64,000 bases of DNA from an uncultured Pseudomonadales bacterium (GTDB lineage Bacteria > Pseudomonadota > Gammaproteobacteria > Pseudomonadales > Azotimanducaceae): contig OY282447.1 in assembly GCA_958296165.1 (NCBI GenBank), positions 2,356,001 to 2,420,000 on the forward strand. Reading direction: 5' to 3'. Position 1 is the stretch's first letter; each line of letters begins with the position of its first letter. Shown piece after piece: positions 41,735-51,331 of this stretch. The position numbers and the translations under genes were made by a program. The notes beneath the pieces are model-generated. The model saw only the letters and a list, made by a program, of their open reading frames with translations. It was not told the DNA's origin and ran no database searches.

Positions 41735-42696
41735 CCGGCCAGCCGAGAGCGGACGACATCGTCGTCCGCAAGCCGGTTGTGTTTGAGGACCCGGCCTGTT
41801 TCGTGCCGGGGCCGACGCTCTGCACGGCAGAAATCGCCCACTTCAAGGAGCACGGCTTCGTCGTCAAACGCCGCCTGATCGAAGACGACGAAGCCTTCGC
41901 GCAAGCCGTTCGGCATCTGTGGAACAACATGCCGGGCGGGATCATGTGCAAGGATGAGCCGGCGAGCTGGCTGAGTGCGCCGCACGAGGGATGGGCCGAT
42001 GAGGATGTCGCGCGCGTCGGTCGTCTGCACCACGGCAACTGGAAGATGCGCTCGCCAGGGCCACGCGGCATCGGCACCGAGCCGTTTCTGGTGGATCGCA
42101 TCGCCGACCATCCCAATATGATCGCGGTGGCGCAGGCATTTCTTGGCGCGCCGATCAAGCCGCCGCGCCGGGTGCGCGGAATCTACGCGGTGTTTCCGAA
42201 GCCTTCGGGCAGCCCAGGCCGCCTAGGGCCCCATGCGGACTACATGGCGGCGCAGTTGGCGGCCATGGTGTTAATCGATGAGATTCCGCCCCGCTGCGGC
42301 GGCTTCACGCTTTGGCCGGGTTCGCATGTGCGCCTGCATCCGCACTGGGACACGGTGCATGGCGGCAGGATGTCTGCAGATCGCGGCGAGGGCTTCCGGC
42401 TGGCGCGCGATGCCGTGCTGCGCGACATCACGCCCGTGGAGTTCGCCGGCCGCGCCGGCGACGTGGTGTTCTGGCACCCTCGCATGTTGCACTCCGCCGG
42501 CGTCAACTATTCCGCCGAGACCACGCCCACCGTGCGCATCGTAGTGCCCTGCGATTACGAACGGGCCGGCCTCAGCTACTTTGACGACGACGAATACGGC
42601 CCCGGCGAGAAATACCAGTGGTGGGTGGATACGCGCAACTTCCGCGAGGACGTGCCGGCCACGGCGGACAACATCTGGAAGGGGTGGGCAATCTAA
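41701..42696 (+). CDS. Phytanoyl-CoA dioxygenase family protein (PhyH)
   Basis: A 331-residue Fe(II)/2-oxoglutarate oxygenase. The metal triad is read as G-P-H-A-D (HxD) and a distal His in W-H-P-R-M-L-H-S-A-G, and an Arg in V-R-I-V-V follows for 2-oxoglutarate binding. Start ATG 41701 follows a GCAGGAGGG ribosome-binding site lying inside the 3' end of tesB; the two genes overlap by 34 bases in different frames. The substrate is unknown; a neighbour thioesterase suggests acyl-CoA or carrier-linked chemistry. A second PhyH-type gene lies at 45819-46574. Confidence 0.85.
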   Translation: MDYTEYNAGHLTGQPRADDIVVRKPVVFEDPACFVPGPTLCTAEIAHFKEHGFVVKRRLIEDDEAFAQAVRHLWNNMPGGIMCKDEPASWLSAPHEGWADEDVARVGRLHHGNWKMRSPGPRGIGTEPFLVDRIADHPNMIAVAQAFLGAPIKPPRRVRGIYAVFPKPSGSPGRLGPHADYMAAQLAAMVLIDEIPPRCGGFTLWPGSHVRLHPHWDTVHGGRMSADRGEGFRLARDAVLRDITPVEFAGRAGDVVFWHPRMLHSAGVNYSAETTPTVRIVVPCDYERAGLSYFDDDEYGPGEKYQWWVDTRNFREDVPATADNIWKGWAI

Positions 42697-42716
42697 CCCT
42701 CCCCCTTAGCCTGCGC

Positions 42717-43397
42717 CTATCCGGCCGCCTTCATCGATCCCGCTTCCTTCGGCTGCGGGTGTTTCACGGTGTCCACCAAGCCGTACTGCACGGCTTCTTC
42801 CGGGCTCATCCAGTAGTCGCGGTCGGTGTCTTCGCCGATGCGTTCCACGGTCTGGCCGGTGTGACGGGCGAGGATTTCGTTCAGCCGCTCGCGCATCGTG
42901 AGTATTTCGCGCGCCTGAATCTCGATGTCGGCCGCCACTCCGCGCGAGCCGCCCGAAGGCTGGTGCAGCATCATGCGCGAGTTCGGCAGGGCATAGCGCT
43001 TGCCCTTGGTGCCGGCAGCCAGCAGGAAGGCGCCCATGCTGGCAGCTTGGCCGATGCACCAGGTCGCGATGTCGCAGTTGACCAGCTGCATGGTGTCGTA
43101 GATGGAAAGGCCGGAGGTCACCGCGCCGCCCGGCGAGTTGATGTAGAAGTGGATGTCGGATTCGGCGTTCTCGGAAGCGAGGTAGAGCAGCTGCGCGATC
43201 ACCAGGCTTGCCACGTTGTCTTCCACCGGGCCCACTAGGAACACGATGCGATTGCTGAGCAGCCGCGAGTAGATGTCGTAGGCGCGCTCGCCCCTGGCAC
43301 TTTGCTCGACCACCATGGGCACGAGCCCCAGCCCGCGTGGCGCAAGATCGAGGGGTGCGCGGCCAGCCTGCATGGGTGGCGGGAAGCTGTCGTTCAA
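42717..43397 (-). CDS. clpP: ATP-dependent Clp protease proteolytic subunit
   Basis: A 226-residue serine protease subunit that forms the ClpXP/ClpAP chamber. Numbered from TTG 43397: Ser120 in G-Q-A-A-S-M-G-A, His145 in M-L-H-Q-P-S-G-G, and the catalytic Asp in the G-E-D-T-D-R-D stretch about 189-195. I-N-S-P-G-G precedes the Ser. No ATG gives the full-length N-terminus; TTG 43397 has AGGAG seven bases upstream. It follows tig with a 61-bp gap in the conserved tig-clpP order, but clpX does not come next, as a convergent PhyH gene does. Confidence 0.93.
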   Translation of the reverse strand: MNDSFPPPMQAGRAPLDLAPRGLGLVPMVVEQSARGERAYDIYSRLLSNRIVFLVGPVEDNVASLVIAQLLYLASENAESDIHFYINSPGGAVTSGLSIYDTMQLVNCDIATWCIGQAASMGAFLLAAGTKGKRYALPNSRMMLHQPSGGSRGVAADIEIQAREILTMRERLNEILARHTGQTVERIGEDTDRDYWMSPEEAVQYGLVDTVKHPQPKEAGSMKAAG

Positions 43398-43458
43398 TGG
43401 AATGCTCCTGTGTTCGGGTTCACGGGTGAGGATGAGCGCGGGGTTCCCGGCTGGCGAT

Positions 43459-45228
43459 TCACGGCCTGTTGAAGAAGCGACGGAGAAAACCGCCCTTGGA
43501 TGGCTTGGCTTGCGGTTGCGAGTCGGGCCGGGCCTCGTCCGGCTCGGGTTGCTCGGCGGGCATATCCGGACTGGCCTCGGCTGTGGACGCCGTCTCTGCC
43601 TCCGTGCCTTCAGATTCATCGCTTGCATCGTCGGGCGAATCTTCGGGGGGCGGCACCGCCTTGCCTGATATGACGTCCTGATAGGGCATCTGCACATCTA
43701 CGTGCTTGGCGCGTGACAACACCAAATCCAGCACTTGCTCCTCCAGCACGGCCCCTTCAACGCGCCTGAGCTGCTCCTCGTCTCCATACAAATAGCGGCG
43801 CACTTCGGCGGATTCCTCGTAGCTGTCGGCGACCTCGTCGATGCGCTGGCGAACGCGCTCGTCATCCAACTGCACCGATTCCTTGGCGGCGATCTCGCGC
43901 ATCACTAGCTGGGCGCAGGCATTCTGCCTCGCCACCAGCAGGCTGGCCTGCTTCAACTCGATGGGGACGTCGTTGAACATTTGCTCCAAGCGCGCCAGTT
44001 CGGATTGGTATTCGGCGCGCACTAGCGCTAGCGGCACCTCGATGTCATGGGCGTTCACCAGTGCGGAGACCACTTGTTGCTTCGTGGCTCGTCGCAGCGC
44101 TGTGGCCAGTTCCAACTCCATCCGCTCCCGCACCGCAGCGCGGAACCGCGCCGGGCGATCTTCGCCGGCTTCGATGCCGAACCACTCCATGAACTCGTCG
44201 TCTACAGGCGGCAGATGGGGCTCCTCAATGGAGCGTACGGTGGCTTCGCCGACGGCGTGCAGCACACGCGGTGGCTCGGCTTCGTCTGCGCTTGGCTCGT
44301 CGTCGGGGGCGCTTGGCGCGTCGTCGGCGTTCGGCAGGTCGCCTAGGTTGTTCTGCTCTGCCTCTTGAGGCTCTTGGACTGCTTGCGCCTCCGGCACCTC
44401 TGCGGCGTCGCCATCGGCCACCGCCGGCGCCGTTGCAGCCACCGTCTCGTCCGCCTCGACGGCGGGAGCGGCGGAATCGTCGTGGTGGTCGTGGTCGTGA
44501 CCGTGGCTATGGTCGTGATCGCCGTGGTCGTGGTCGTGATCGCCGTGGTCGTGGTCGTGGTCGTCGTGGTCGGCCGGCACGGGGAGCGTGATCGGGAACA
44601 CGCGCGTCTCGCCGACCACGGCGCCCATTAGCGCGTCGTGGAGTTCGTTTCGCCCGTCGTCTTCGCCAAGCACCAACGTCTTGTCTTCGTGCTGGCTTGT
44701 CACTCCGCCTTCCATCGTCGCGGCCAAGTCCACGTGCAGGCGATCCTTGGCGGCTGCCGGACGTTCCACCGGATGCCACTCCACGCGTTGCCGGCGCAAG
44801 GATTCCACGGTGGCATCTATGTCGGCCTCTTCGATCTGCGCGAGCGGCTGGCTGATCTTGAGGGTTGCCATGTCGGCCAATTCGATTGTTGGCAAGACCT
44901 CGAACGTGGCGGTGTATTCGAGGTCTTGGCCTGCTTCCATGCGCTCGATCTTGATGGTGGCCTCGCCGGCGAGGGAAAGCTCTTCCTGCGAGACGGCGTC
45001 TGCGAAGCTAGACCGCGATAGTTCGGCCGCCACCTCCTGGCGCAGCGCCGGCCCGAAGCGGCGCCGCACTTCCTTCAAAGGCACCTTGCCGGGCCGGAAG
45101 CCCGGCAGTTTCAAGTCGCTCGCGGCGTTCTTCACAGATTCGTCGACGAGCTCCTCGAAGGAGTCGGATGGCACTGTGATGGTAGCCTTGCGCTCTAGGC
45201 CGTTGGTGGTCTCTACCGATACCTGCAT
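43459..45228 (-). CDS. tig: Trigger factor with His/Asp-rich insertion
   Basis: Ribosome-associated chaperone and FKBP-type prolyl isomerase. The N-terminal ribosome-docking loop L-P-G-F-R-P-G-K is at 41-48, and the C-terminal chaperone arms are recognisable ([14 protein letters not shown]). At 589 residues it is about 140-150 longer than the usual 430-450. The excess is (a) a block at about 219-345 inside the PPIase domain that starts with alternating His and Asp (about 220-251) and continues as an Ala/Glu/Pro-rich acidic linker, and (b) a Glu/Ala/Pro-rich tail ending [12 protein letters not shown] 45228 fits the conserved M-Q-V-S-V-E-T start. It precedes clpP. Confidence 0.93.
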   Translation of the reverse strand: MQVSVETTNGLERKATITVPSDSFEELVDESVKNAASDLKLPGFRPGKVPLKEVRRRFGPALRQEVAAELSRSSFADAVSQEELSLAGEATIKIERMEAGQDLEYTATFEVLPTIELADMATLKISQPLAQIEEADIDATVESLRRQRVEWHPVERPAAAKDRLHVDLAATMEGGVTSQHEDKTLVLGEDDGRNELHDALMGAVVGETRVFPITLPVPADHDDHDHDHGDHDHDHGDHDHSHGHDHDHHDDSAAPAVEADETVAATAPAVADGDAAEVPEAQAVQEPQEAEQNNLGDLPNADDAPSAPDDEPSADEAEPPRVLHAVGEATVRSIEEPHLPPVDDEFMEWFGIEAGEDRPARFRAAVRERMELELATALRRATKQQVVSALVNAHDIEVPLALVRAEYQSELARLEQMFNDVPIELKQASLLVARQNACAQLVMREIAAKESVQLDDERVRQRIDEVADSYEESAEVRRYLYGDEEQLRRVEGAVLEEQVLDLVLSRAKHVDVQMPYQDVISGKAVPPPEDSPDDASDESEGTEAETASTAEASPDMPAEQPEPDEARPDSQPQAKPSKGGFLRRFFNRP

Positions 45229-45255
45229 AGCGCACGATGTCCATAGGGATTGCGT

Positions 45256-45332
45256 TGGGGTGGATGATGGGATTTGAACCCACGACGACCGGATCCACAA
45301 TCCGGGGCTCTACCAGCTGAGCTACACCCACC
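45256..45332 (-). tRNA. tRNA-His(GTG)
   Basis: 77 nt on the minus strand including encoded CCA and the extra 5' G (G-1 pairing with discriminator C, as required for tRNA-His). The acceptor GTGGGTG pairs with CATCCAC with one G-T wobble. Anticodon stem CCGGA/TCCGG, anticodon GTG. T arm GGGTTCAAATCCC. It is the last tRNA before tig. Confidence 0.96.
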
Positions 45333-45429
45333 ACTGACACCCGAGGCCAAGCCCGCGGGTGGGCGCATTCTACATCTTTCTCACTCTTTGTTAGCACGCG
45401 AGCGGAAACCGACGCACCGGGCGCGAGAT

Positions 45430-45506
45430 TGGCGCGCCCGGAAGGACTCGAACCTTCGACCGCCGGCTTAGAAGGCCGATGCTCTATCCGGCTGAGCTAC
45501 GGGCGC
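45430..45506 (-). tRNA. tRNA-Arg(TCT)
   Basis: 77 nt including encoded CCA on the minus strand. Acceptor GCGCCCG pairs with CGGGCGC, D arm GCTCAGCCGGATAGAGC, anticodon stem CGGCC/GGCCG-type with loop TTCTAAG giving anticodon TCT, T arm AGGTTCGAGTCCT. Second in a three-tRNA cluster upstream of tig. Confidence 0.95.
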
Positions 45507-45537
45507 TGGGTGGGCGCTTGTGGAGCTAGCGAAAAAG

Positions 45538-45614
<77 letters not shown>

Positions 45615-45818
45615 TACGAACGGCTTCGTGTTCACATCTCGAACCGATGCGCGAACCCTACAACTTGCGCCATTGACGGTCAATCGCTTGTGTCAATCGC
45701 TGGTAAAGGATCAGCTAGCGAGGCTTCGCCACAGACCGATGAGGCACGTTGCTTCGCCAGAGGGCCTGGCGCGGCCGGTCGTTACGGAGCGCGTTCGTCG
45801 AATGGCCCCCAAGGGGCT

Positions 45819-46574
45819 TCAATTGAACGGCATGATGCCGGACTCGCGGTAGTAGACGAAGGGCTCGGCGCGAGCCTGGGCGCCGCCAGCTGGATTGGCG
45901 GCCCCGTATTGTGGGATCTGCGTGCCCGTCTTGGCGAGCCTGGCCGCCATCGATACACGCCGATTGCCGCGCCCGAATGCAAGGCTGCGGTGGAGCAGCG
46001 ACGAGTGGAACAGCACGAACTGCCCGCGCTTGAGCGGCAACGGCGTCACTCGGTCTTGGACGACTTCGGGCACCTCGTTGATGTGGCGAGGAATGTCCCT
46101 GTCGAATCCGTCGATCAGCTGGTGCGACCCCTTCACGTATTCGATGCGACCCTCATCCATGCCGACGTCGGTCAGCGCCACCGTCAGCGTGAAGTGATTG
46201 CTCGTATCGAACAAGCTAAGCGGCGCACAGCCGCTCTCGAAGTGGCGATCGTGGTGCCACTTATTCTGGCCAGTGCCGTCGCTCTTGACGAAGAAGTTCG
46301 TTCGCCAAACGAAAAGGTCGCGGCCAACCAGCGCTGCAACGGCGGCTTGAAGATTCTCATCGAAGAACAGCGCCCGGATGACGCCGACGTCCATGTGTCG
46401 ATCAATCAGCGGGTTGGGTTGGTCGCTGTTCATGCCGGCCTTCTGCGCCAGCAGCTGCTGTCGGCGCAGCGCCTTTAGCTCGAAGACGGCTTCGCGCGCC
46501 GCGTCCAGCCCCGACTGGTCCGCCAACTCGAACGGCCCGGCCAAGCCATCTCGCTGAAGCTGATCTGTGGACAC
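45819..46574 (-). CDS. Phytanoyl-CoA dioxygenase family protein
   Basis: A 251-residue Fe(II)/2-oxoglutarate oxygenase. The iron site is K-W-H-H-D-R-H-F (HxD), with the distal His in L-F-H-S-S-L-L-H-R-S and Arg in N-R-R-V-S-M-A-A-R for 2-oxoglutarate. Also seen: R-T-N-F-F-V-K-S and G-R-I-E-Y-V-K-G-S-H. Substrate unknown; the text resembles the PhyH/chlorinating-enzyme branch, but an Asp at the HxD position argues for hydroxylation. It is read in the same direction as the tRNA cluster but has 200 bp of its own downstream. Confidence 0.85.
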   Translation of the reverse strand: MSTDQLQRDGLAGPFELADQSGLDAAREAVFELKALRRQQLLAQKAGMNSDQPNPLIDRHMDVGVIRALFFDENLQAAVAALVGRDLFVWRTNFFVKSDGTGQNKWHHDRHFESGCAPLSLFDTSNHFTLTVALTDVGMDEGRIEYVKGSHQLIDGFDRDIPRHINEVPEVVQDRVTPLPLKRGQFVLFHSSLLHRSLAFGRGNRRVSMAARLAKTGTQIPQYGAANPAGGAQARAEPFVYYRESGIMPFN

Positions 46575-46635
46575 TGCCGCTCCTCAAGTTCGTCGGTATT
46601 TTACGCTACCACTCAAGTGGTAGGACGTCGACTGC

Positions 46636-47429
46636 TTGTACGGGCGGGCCGTGTTGTATGGTGGTAAGCAACTAGGCACCACGGATTGGATCTCGACCTT
46701 GGCTCCTCGCATATCGAGCCCAATCTTGGTCGGCGTAGGCGCAGCCTTGGCGCTCGCAGCAGTGATCCTTTGGCTACATTTGGCGCGGCCCTCCGCGAGT
46801 CCCCCAGCACGCGCCGACCAAGCGGCCATCGAGCGACGGGCGCTACAGGGCGCTGTCGCGCGGATCGCAGCGCAGAGCCGCAACGCGATCACACCGGCTG
46901 GTTCGTCAACAGTTGTAAACGAACCCGACGACCCGACCGACGGTGACGACAACGACGTGCCGGCGCCAATCGCCCGGCCGCCAGAAGGCTACGATTTCGT
47001 GCCCGCGCCAACCCAAATGACCAAGGCGGCAAGCCCAAGCGGGCGGCCCGAACTGCAACCACCCAACGCCGATCTCGACTGGCTCGGCGCCCCAGACGCA
47101 ATTGCCGTGCTGAGCCGCCAAGCGGAGCAAGCGGGGCGCGACTGCGCATCGTCAACTCCGGCGACAGCGCCGCAACAGTGACCGTTGCTGGTAAAGACGA
47201 CGCTGGCGAACTGCCCGGCGGGGCCGTGTCGTTCAGGCTGCCGCCCGGCGCGGCGCGCATCCTCACCGCGGGCGAACTCGAAGACGGCGGCGATGGCTTG
47301 AGCGGTGCCTTGGGCGACGGCCAAGGCAAGTGGCAACTTAGCGTTGCTGCAGATCAGGCCATCATGGTGATGAGCTTGATGGAAAGCCCCACCGGACACC
47401 TGACCAACCTCTCCACGACAACGGGCTAG
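46636..47429 (+). pseudogene. Frameshifted membrane-anchored protein with beta-type C-terminal module
   Basis: Two consecutive plus-strand frames. The first (46636-47181) has an N-terminal transmembrane helix (about 30-50) and a long Pro/Ala/Asp-rich linker ending D-L-D-W-L-G-A-P. The second reads L-R-I-V-N-S-G-D-S-A-A-T-V-T-V-A-G-K, G-D-G-Q-G-K-W-Q-L-S-V-A, and resembles C-terminal beta modules of large secreted repeat proteins. The second frame is already open upstream of its first ATG (47178), so a -1/+1 shift near 47110-47140 would join them. Either a broken gene or a sequencing error. Confidence 0.5.
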
Positions 47430-47500
47430 TCCGGGCGTCAGAACCTTGAGTCGTCAGCGGCGGCCGTTCATGTTTCGAGGCGAATGGACAGCGATGCCCG

Positions 47501-48619
47501 CTAACGATGCGGCAGGAGCCCGCGCGCACGGATGGCGAGGCCAAGGCCGTTGGCCCGGGCAAGCGGCGTCTGGTCGACTCCGAGCACGCCCCCAGCACCG
47601 AACATCAGGCACGGCGTGGTGAGATCGCGGCGCAACAGATGGGTGCCGAATGCTCCTTCGGACGCCACGAGGCCGGCGCCAACAGCATTCATCACGGCGA
47701 GCCCCGCGCGAGTGAGGATGCTGGTCTCGCCCACCTGACAGCCGACCACTACGCCGATGCCGCGGCGCTGCGCCTCTGCCGCCACTGCGAGCGTGCGCAG
47801 CAAACCGCCCATCTTCGAGACGCGCAGGTTGACAATCCAGCGCTCGGCGTCTTCGAGCGCGACGAGTTGCTCTGTGCGCAGCAGGCTTTCGTCCAGGATG
47901 ATCTTCAAGCCGCGCGCTTCGCCAACTGTGCGGAATCCCGCAAGATCGCCGACGCCGAGCGGCTCTTCGATGGCGAAAACGTCCGTTCGCAGCGCCGCAA
48001 GATGCTCGACGCAGGGCGCGACACTGGCCCAGAGGTTGTTGGCGTCCAGCCGCAACCGGGCGAGGCCGCCGGCTTTGGCGAAGACGGCCAGCTTGCGTCG
48101 GTCGCGACCGACGTCGCCGGAGAGCTTTGCCTTGAAGTCTCGAAAGCCACGCCGCCAATAGCGCCGAAACTGGGCGCGAAACAGCCATGCCGGCGCATCG
48201 CCGAGCACCGCGCTGTAGCGGAACTCGCCCGTTAAGGGCGGCACGCCTGCAACGGCTTCCAAGCTGCGCCCCTCGGTTTGGCCGATCAGGTCCAGGATGG
48301 CGATCTCCAAGGCGCAGAAGGCCGCCGGGTTGCGATCTATCAAGTGCCGATGGGTCTCGATCCAGGCTCGCAAGCCCGCCGCATCCCTCACGCTGGCGGC
48401 CAAGTCGTCGGCCTGTTCGCGCACGAAGGCCAGGCAGCTTTCTACCGTCTCGCCGCTCACGTAGGCGCGCGGACAGCCCTCGCCGTAGCCCACTGTGCCA
48501 GCCGTGGAGTAGGCGGCGACGATTAGGTTTTCCGCTTGCCCGCGGCTGGCTTGGGCGTGCCGGAAGACGGTCTTGAATGGCACCGGAAAGCTGTAGGGAA
48601 CGAACCGCTCGATACGCAC
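47501..48619 (-). CDS. Enolase-superfamily enzyme (mandelate racemase/muconate-lactonising/epimerase group)
   Basis: A 372-residue TIM-barrel enzyme abstracting an alpha-proton via an enolate. Motifs: F-K-A-K-L-S-G-D (Lys base), R-L-D-A-N-N-L-W (first metal Asp), F-A-I-E-E-P-L-G (metal Glu), I-L-D-E-S-L-L (metal Asp) and V-S-K-M-G-G (second Lys). The two Lys fit the muconate-lactonising/dipeptide-epimerase/OSBS subgroup rather than the His-based mandelate racemase. No ATG is suitable; GTG 48619 starts right after the GH3 stop (48624), giving V-R-I-E-R-F-V-P-Y. The substrate is not predictable. Coupled with gh3 upstream. Confidence 0.82.
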   Translation of the reverse strand: MRIERFVPYSFPVPFKTVFRHAQASRGQAENLIVAAYSTAGTVGYGEGCPRAYVSGETVESCLAFVREQADDLAASVRDAAGLRAWIETHRHLIDRNPAAFCALEIAILDLIGQTEGRSLEAVAGVPPLTGEFRYSAVLGDAPAWLFRAQFRRYWRRGFRDFKAKLSGDVGRDRRKLAVFAKAGGLARLRLDANNLWASVAPCVEHLAALRTDVFAIEEPLGVGDLAGFRTVGEARGLKIILDESLLRTEQLVALEDAERWIVNLRVSKMGGLLRTLAVAAEAQRRGIGVVVGCQVGETSILTRAGLAVMNAVGAGLVASEGAFGTHLLRRDLTTPCLMFGAGGVLGVDQTPLARANGLGLAIRARGLLPHR

Positions 48620-48623
48620 GGCG

Positions 48624-50276
48624 TTAGCCAGCCGCGGCCAGCGCCGCGAAATCGAACGTGCATTCGTCCGCGTATTGGAGCTGCAGGTACTTGAACTGAG
48701 CATCGCGCTGGCCGGCATCTACGCGCTGGGCGCGATAGCGATCGCCGGCGCCGGCTGGCAAACGGCACACGCGCAGCGGCGCCAAACGGCCGCTGGCGCG
48801 CTTGCTGGCGTATTCGATATTCGCCTTCTGCAACTGGCGATCGAGCGCTCCGGCAAGGCCATCCGTCTCTTGCTTGGCTTCCAGATCTTCCAGATAGAGC
48901 GTGTAGACGGCCTGGCGTCGGTCCGCGAGCACGATGTAGAACGGCGTGCGCCAGTGCCCTTCGGCGAGCGCGGCGGCGACCGCATCGAGCACTTGGCCCT
49001 CGTAGAGCTTCTCGCCGGTGATGCTCGTCACGCCCTTGCCCTTCTGCACGAACTGAAGCGTGGGAGTGGCGCCGATGCGGCCGGTCACCCGGATCATGTC
49101 GTTCATGTCGTACCGATATAGACCATCCCGCGTGGTCACCAGCACGTAGTAGTCGCGGCCAGTTTCCAGTTCGCCGAGAGTCAATGCCTCGGCGCCGCCC
49201 GCCTCCCATGCATCGCGCTCGGCAAACTCGAAGAACGTGTCCGCTACCGCCGGCACGCACACGTCGCGGCGCGGCTCGACGTTTACGGTGGCGTGGACTT
49301 CGCTGGCGATGTAGCCCAGCTCGAACACCGCGCACGGCTTCGGCAGGGTGGGTTGCAGGTTGCCGATGGCGACGCCGCAACTGCCGCCCTTCCAAGTAAC
49401 CACGCCGGCCAGGTTCGGCCAGATGTCCGCGTAGGTGAGGGCGCCCTCGGAGTCCAGCTTGCGGCGCAGCGCCGTGGCGCGACGCGGATTGGCGCTTGGC
49501 GGCACGAGGGTGCCACTCGGCAAGTGGCAGTCGGTCGGCAAGCGCCCGTCGGCAACGGCGCGCAAGATGGTTTCCGCGTGCTTGTTGACCACGGCCAAGA
49601 GCCGCAGCAGCGTCGACGCATTGGCGGTGCCCACGCAAGTCACCGCGGGGTCGGCCAGGCCGTAGATCGCCATCGCCAAATACTGCGCCTCGTAGTCGTC
49701 GATGGCCGAGAGCTCGGCCGGCAGCACGTGGCGCGACTGCAACAGGCGCGGCTGATGTCGGTACAGCAAGCCGGACATCGAGCCATAGGGCGTGCCGCCG
49801 GGCATCTTGCCCTCCACGGCTTGGCCGGTGATCGCGAACACGCTTCCTGCCAACACGCGGGGAACCTTCGACAGGGCATACGCTGCCAAGCGGCGCTGGG
49901 CGCGAATGGCGGCCAGACCAGCCGCGGTCACCGGGATGTTCTTCGGCGCGGCGATTGTGCCGCTGGTACGGCTGTAGTAGATGGGGCGCTGCTGGGTAAG
50001 ACAGGGCTCGCCGCTGCGCTCCTGACGTTCGATGCCGTCGCGCAAGTCCTCATAGGTTGCTACCGGCACGGCCTTGCGATATTCGGCAACGCTGGAGATG
50101 TGCCCGAATCCGTGCCGCTTGCCGAAATCCGTGTTGGCGTTTTCCGCCAGCAGTGCCAGCAGCAGCGCTTGCTGTGCGGCATCCGGCGCCGCAGCGGCCG
50201 CAAGCAAGTGGCGATAGCGGCGGCGTTGCGTCAACGCGAGCGCCGCTTTCAACAGCGGATAGCCGATAGCGTGCAT
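48624..50276 (-). CDS. GH3 auxin-responsive-promoter family adenylating enzyme
   Basis: A 550-residue acyl-adenylating enzyme of the GH3 fold, which activates a carboxylate with ATP and transfers it to an amine or thiol. Motifs: Y-Y-S-R-T-S-G-T-I-A (ATP loop), V-G-T-A-N-A-S-T-L, F-E-L-G-Y-I-A-S-E-V-H (where GH3 has Y/F at the adenylate site), and G-L-Y-R-Y-D-M-N-D-M-I-R-V-T-G (ATP/hinge). Start ATG 50276. The substrate is unknown; bacterial GH3 proteins are rarely characterised. It runs into the enolase-superfamily gene four bases later and may share a pathway with it and the sterol desaturase. Confidence 0.85.
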   Translation of the reverse strand: MHAIGYPLLKAALALTQRRRYRHLLAAAAAPDAAQQALLLALLAENANTDFGKRHGFGHISSVAEYRKAVPVATYEDLRDGIERQERSGEPCLTQQRPIYYSRTSGTIAAPKNIPVTAAGLAAIRAQRRLAAYALSKVPRVLAGSVFAITGQAVEGKMPGGTPYGSMSGLLYRHQPRLLQSRHVLPAELSAIDDYEAQYLAMAIYGLADPAVTCVGTANASTLLRLLAVVNKHAETILRAVADGRLPTDCHLPSGTLVPPSANPRRATALRRKLDSEGALTYADIWPNLAGVVTWKGGSCGVAIGNLQPTLPKPCAVFELGYIASEVHATVNVEPRRDVCVPAVADTFFEFAERDAWEAGGAEALTLGELETGRDYYVLVTTRDGLYRYDMNDMIRVTGRIGATPTLQFVQKGKGVTSITGEKLYEGQVLDAVAAALAEGHWRTPFYIVLADRRQAVYTLYLEDLEAKQETDGLAGALDRQLQKANIEYASKRASGRLAPLRVCRLPAGAGDRYRAQRVDAGQRDAQFKYLQLQYADECTFDFAALAAAG

Positions 50277-50319
50277 TGTTCTACCTTCCCACTTTGCTGC
50301 CTGTCCCGCTCGCGCTCCG

Positions 50320-51207
50320 CTACCTCTTGTCCACGCCAGGCGCAAAGGGCGTTGCCAGCTGCGCCCAGAAACCCGCTGGATAGCGCCGGTTGACGAGACC
50401 CAGGCGCTCTACTTGCCGACCCTTCGGCAGAAACCGGGTGCCAAACAGCACGTCCCAGACGATCAGGTTGTTGCCGAAGTTGGTGTCGGACTCCTTGGCG
50501 AACACGGAGTGATGCCAGCGATGCAGCTCCGGGCCGCTGACCAGATAGTTCAGCGGCCCGAATCGCACCTCGCAATTGGAGTGCTGGTAGAAGCCGTTCA
50601 CCGCATAGAAGACGAAGTACGCGGCGAGCACGTCCGCGCCGACGCCCAACAGCGCGAATGGCAGCGTATCCACTAGGAACTGCGCGGCCTTGTCGAACGG
50701 ATGAAAGCGTCCGACATTCAACCAGTACAGGCGCTGCGGCGAGTGATGCACGGCGTGGAATCGCCACATGGCCGGCAGCTTGTGAAACGCCCGATGCAGC
50801 CAGTAGCGCGGCAGGTCGGCGGCTAGGAGCAGCAGGCCGGCTTGCGCTGCCACAGGCCAGTGGTGCGGCCAGATGTCGACGACGACAAAGCTGGTGGCGC
50901 GCAGCCAAGCGGCGAGCGCGACGACTAGCGTGATCGACAGCAGGTACGGCAGCGCCACCTGCACCGCCGCCATGAACAGAAGATCCGCACGCACTTCCGC
51001 CAGCGCCGGCCGCCACTGCGCTCGATGCGGCAGAGCGACCTCGTGCAACGTGACGAACGCCGCCCCGAACAGCGCGGCGAGGTACGCGGCCCACGTTACA
51101 TGCAGCCCGGCGCCGACCGCTGCGGCGAACAAGGCAAACGCCGCCGCCATGGCCAGCGGGTAGGAAGCGCCCGCGATCCACTCGGCAATGCGGGCATCCT
51201 TGACCAC
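50320..51207 (-). CDS. Sterol desaturase family (fatty-acid hydroxylase-type) membrane protein
   Basis: A 295-residue integral membrane di-iron enzyme. His clusters: H-R-A-F-H (HxxxH), F-H-A-V-H-H (HxxHH) and R-W-H-H, the usual desaturase/hydroxylase ligands. There are four or more hydrophobic helices before and between them. The start GTG 51207 has GGAG upstream; an ATG at 51345 gives a less likely N-terminus and overlaps the CaiB gene by 14 bases. The substrate is a lipid or sterol, unspecified. It has a 43-bp gap to gh3 and the same strand as the enolase, gh3 and caiB genes. Confidence 0.85.
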   Translation of the reverse strand: MVKDARIAEWIAGASYPLAMAAAFALFAAAVGAGLHVTWAAYLAALFGAAFVTLHEVALPHRAQWRPALAEVRADLLFMAAVQVALPYLLSITLVVALAAWLRATSFVVVDIWPHHWPVAAQAGLLLLAADLPRYWLHRAFHKLPAMWRFHAVHHSPQRLYWLNVGRFHPFDKAAQFLVDTLPFALLGVGADVLAAYFVFYAVNGFYQHSNCEVRFGPLNYLVSGPELHRWHHSVFAKESDTNFGNNLIVWDVLFGTRFLPKGRQVERLGLVNRRYPAGFWAQLATPFAPGVDKR

Positions 51208-51331
51208 CTTGCATCTCCGCCACGCCGCGTTGAAGACCGTATAGCTCGCCAAGGCGCGAAAGGCAATCGGCGACGAGGCCGCGGCGCAATCGGACGAAAA
51301 AGATTCGCCACCGTGTGGCGCGGAGCAGTGG

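Noticed and set aside
45229-45300. Extension of trigger factor upstream to 45300
   Set aside because: It would run through tRNA-His; ATG 45228 gives the conserved N-terminus.
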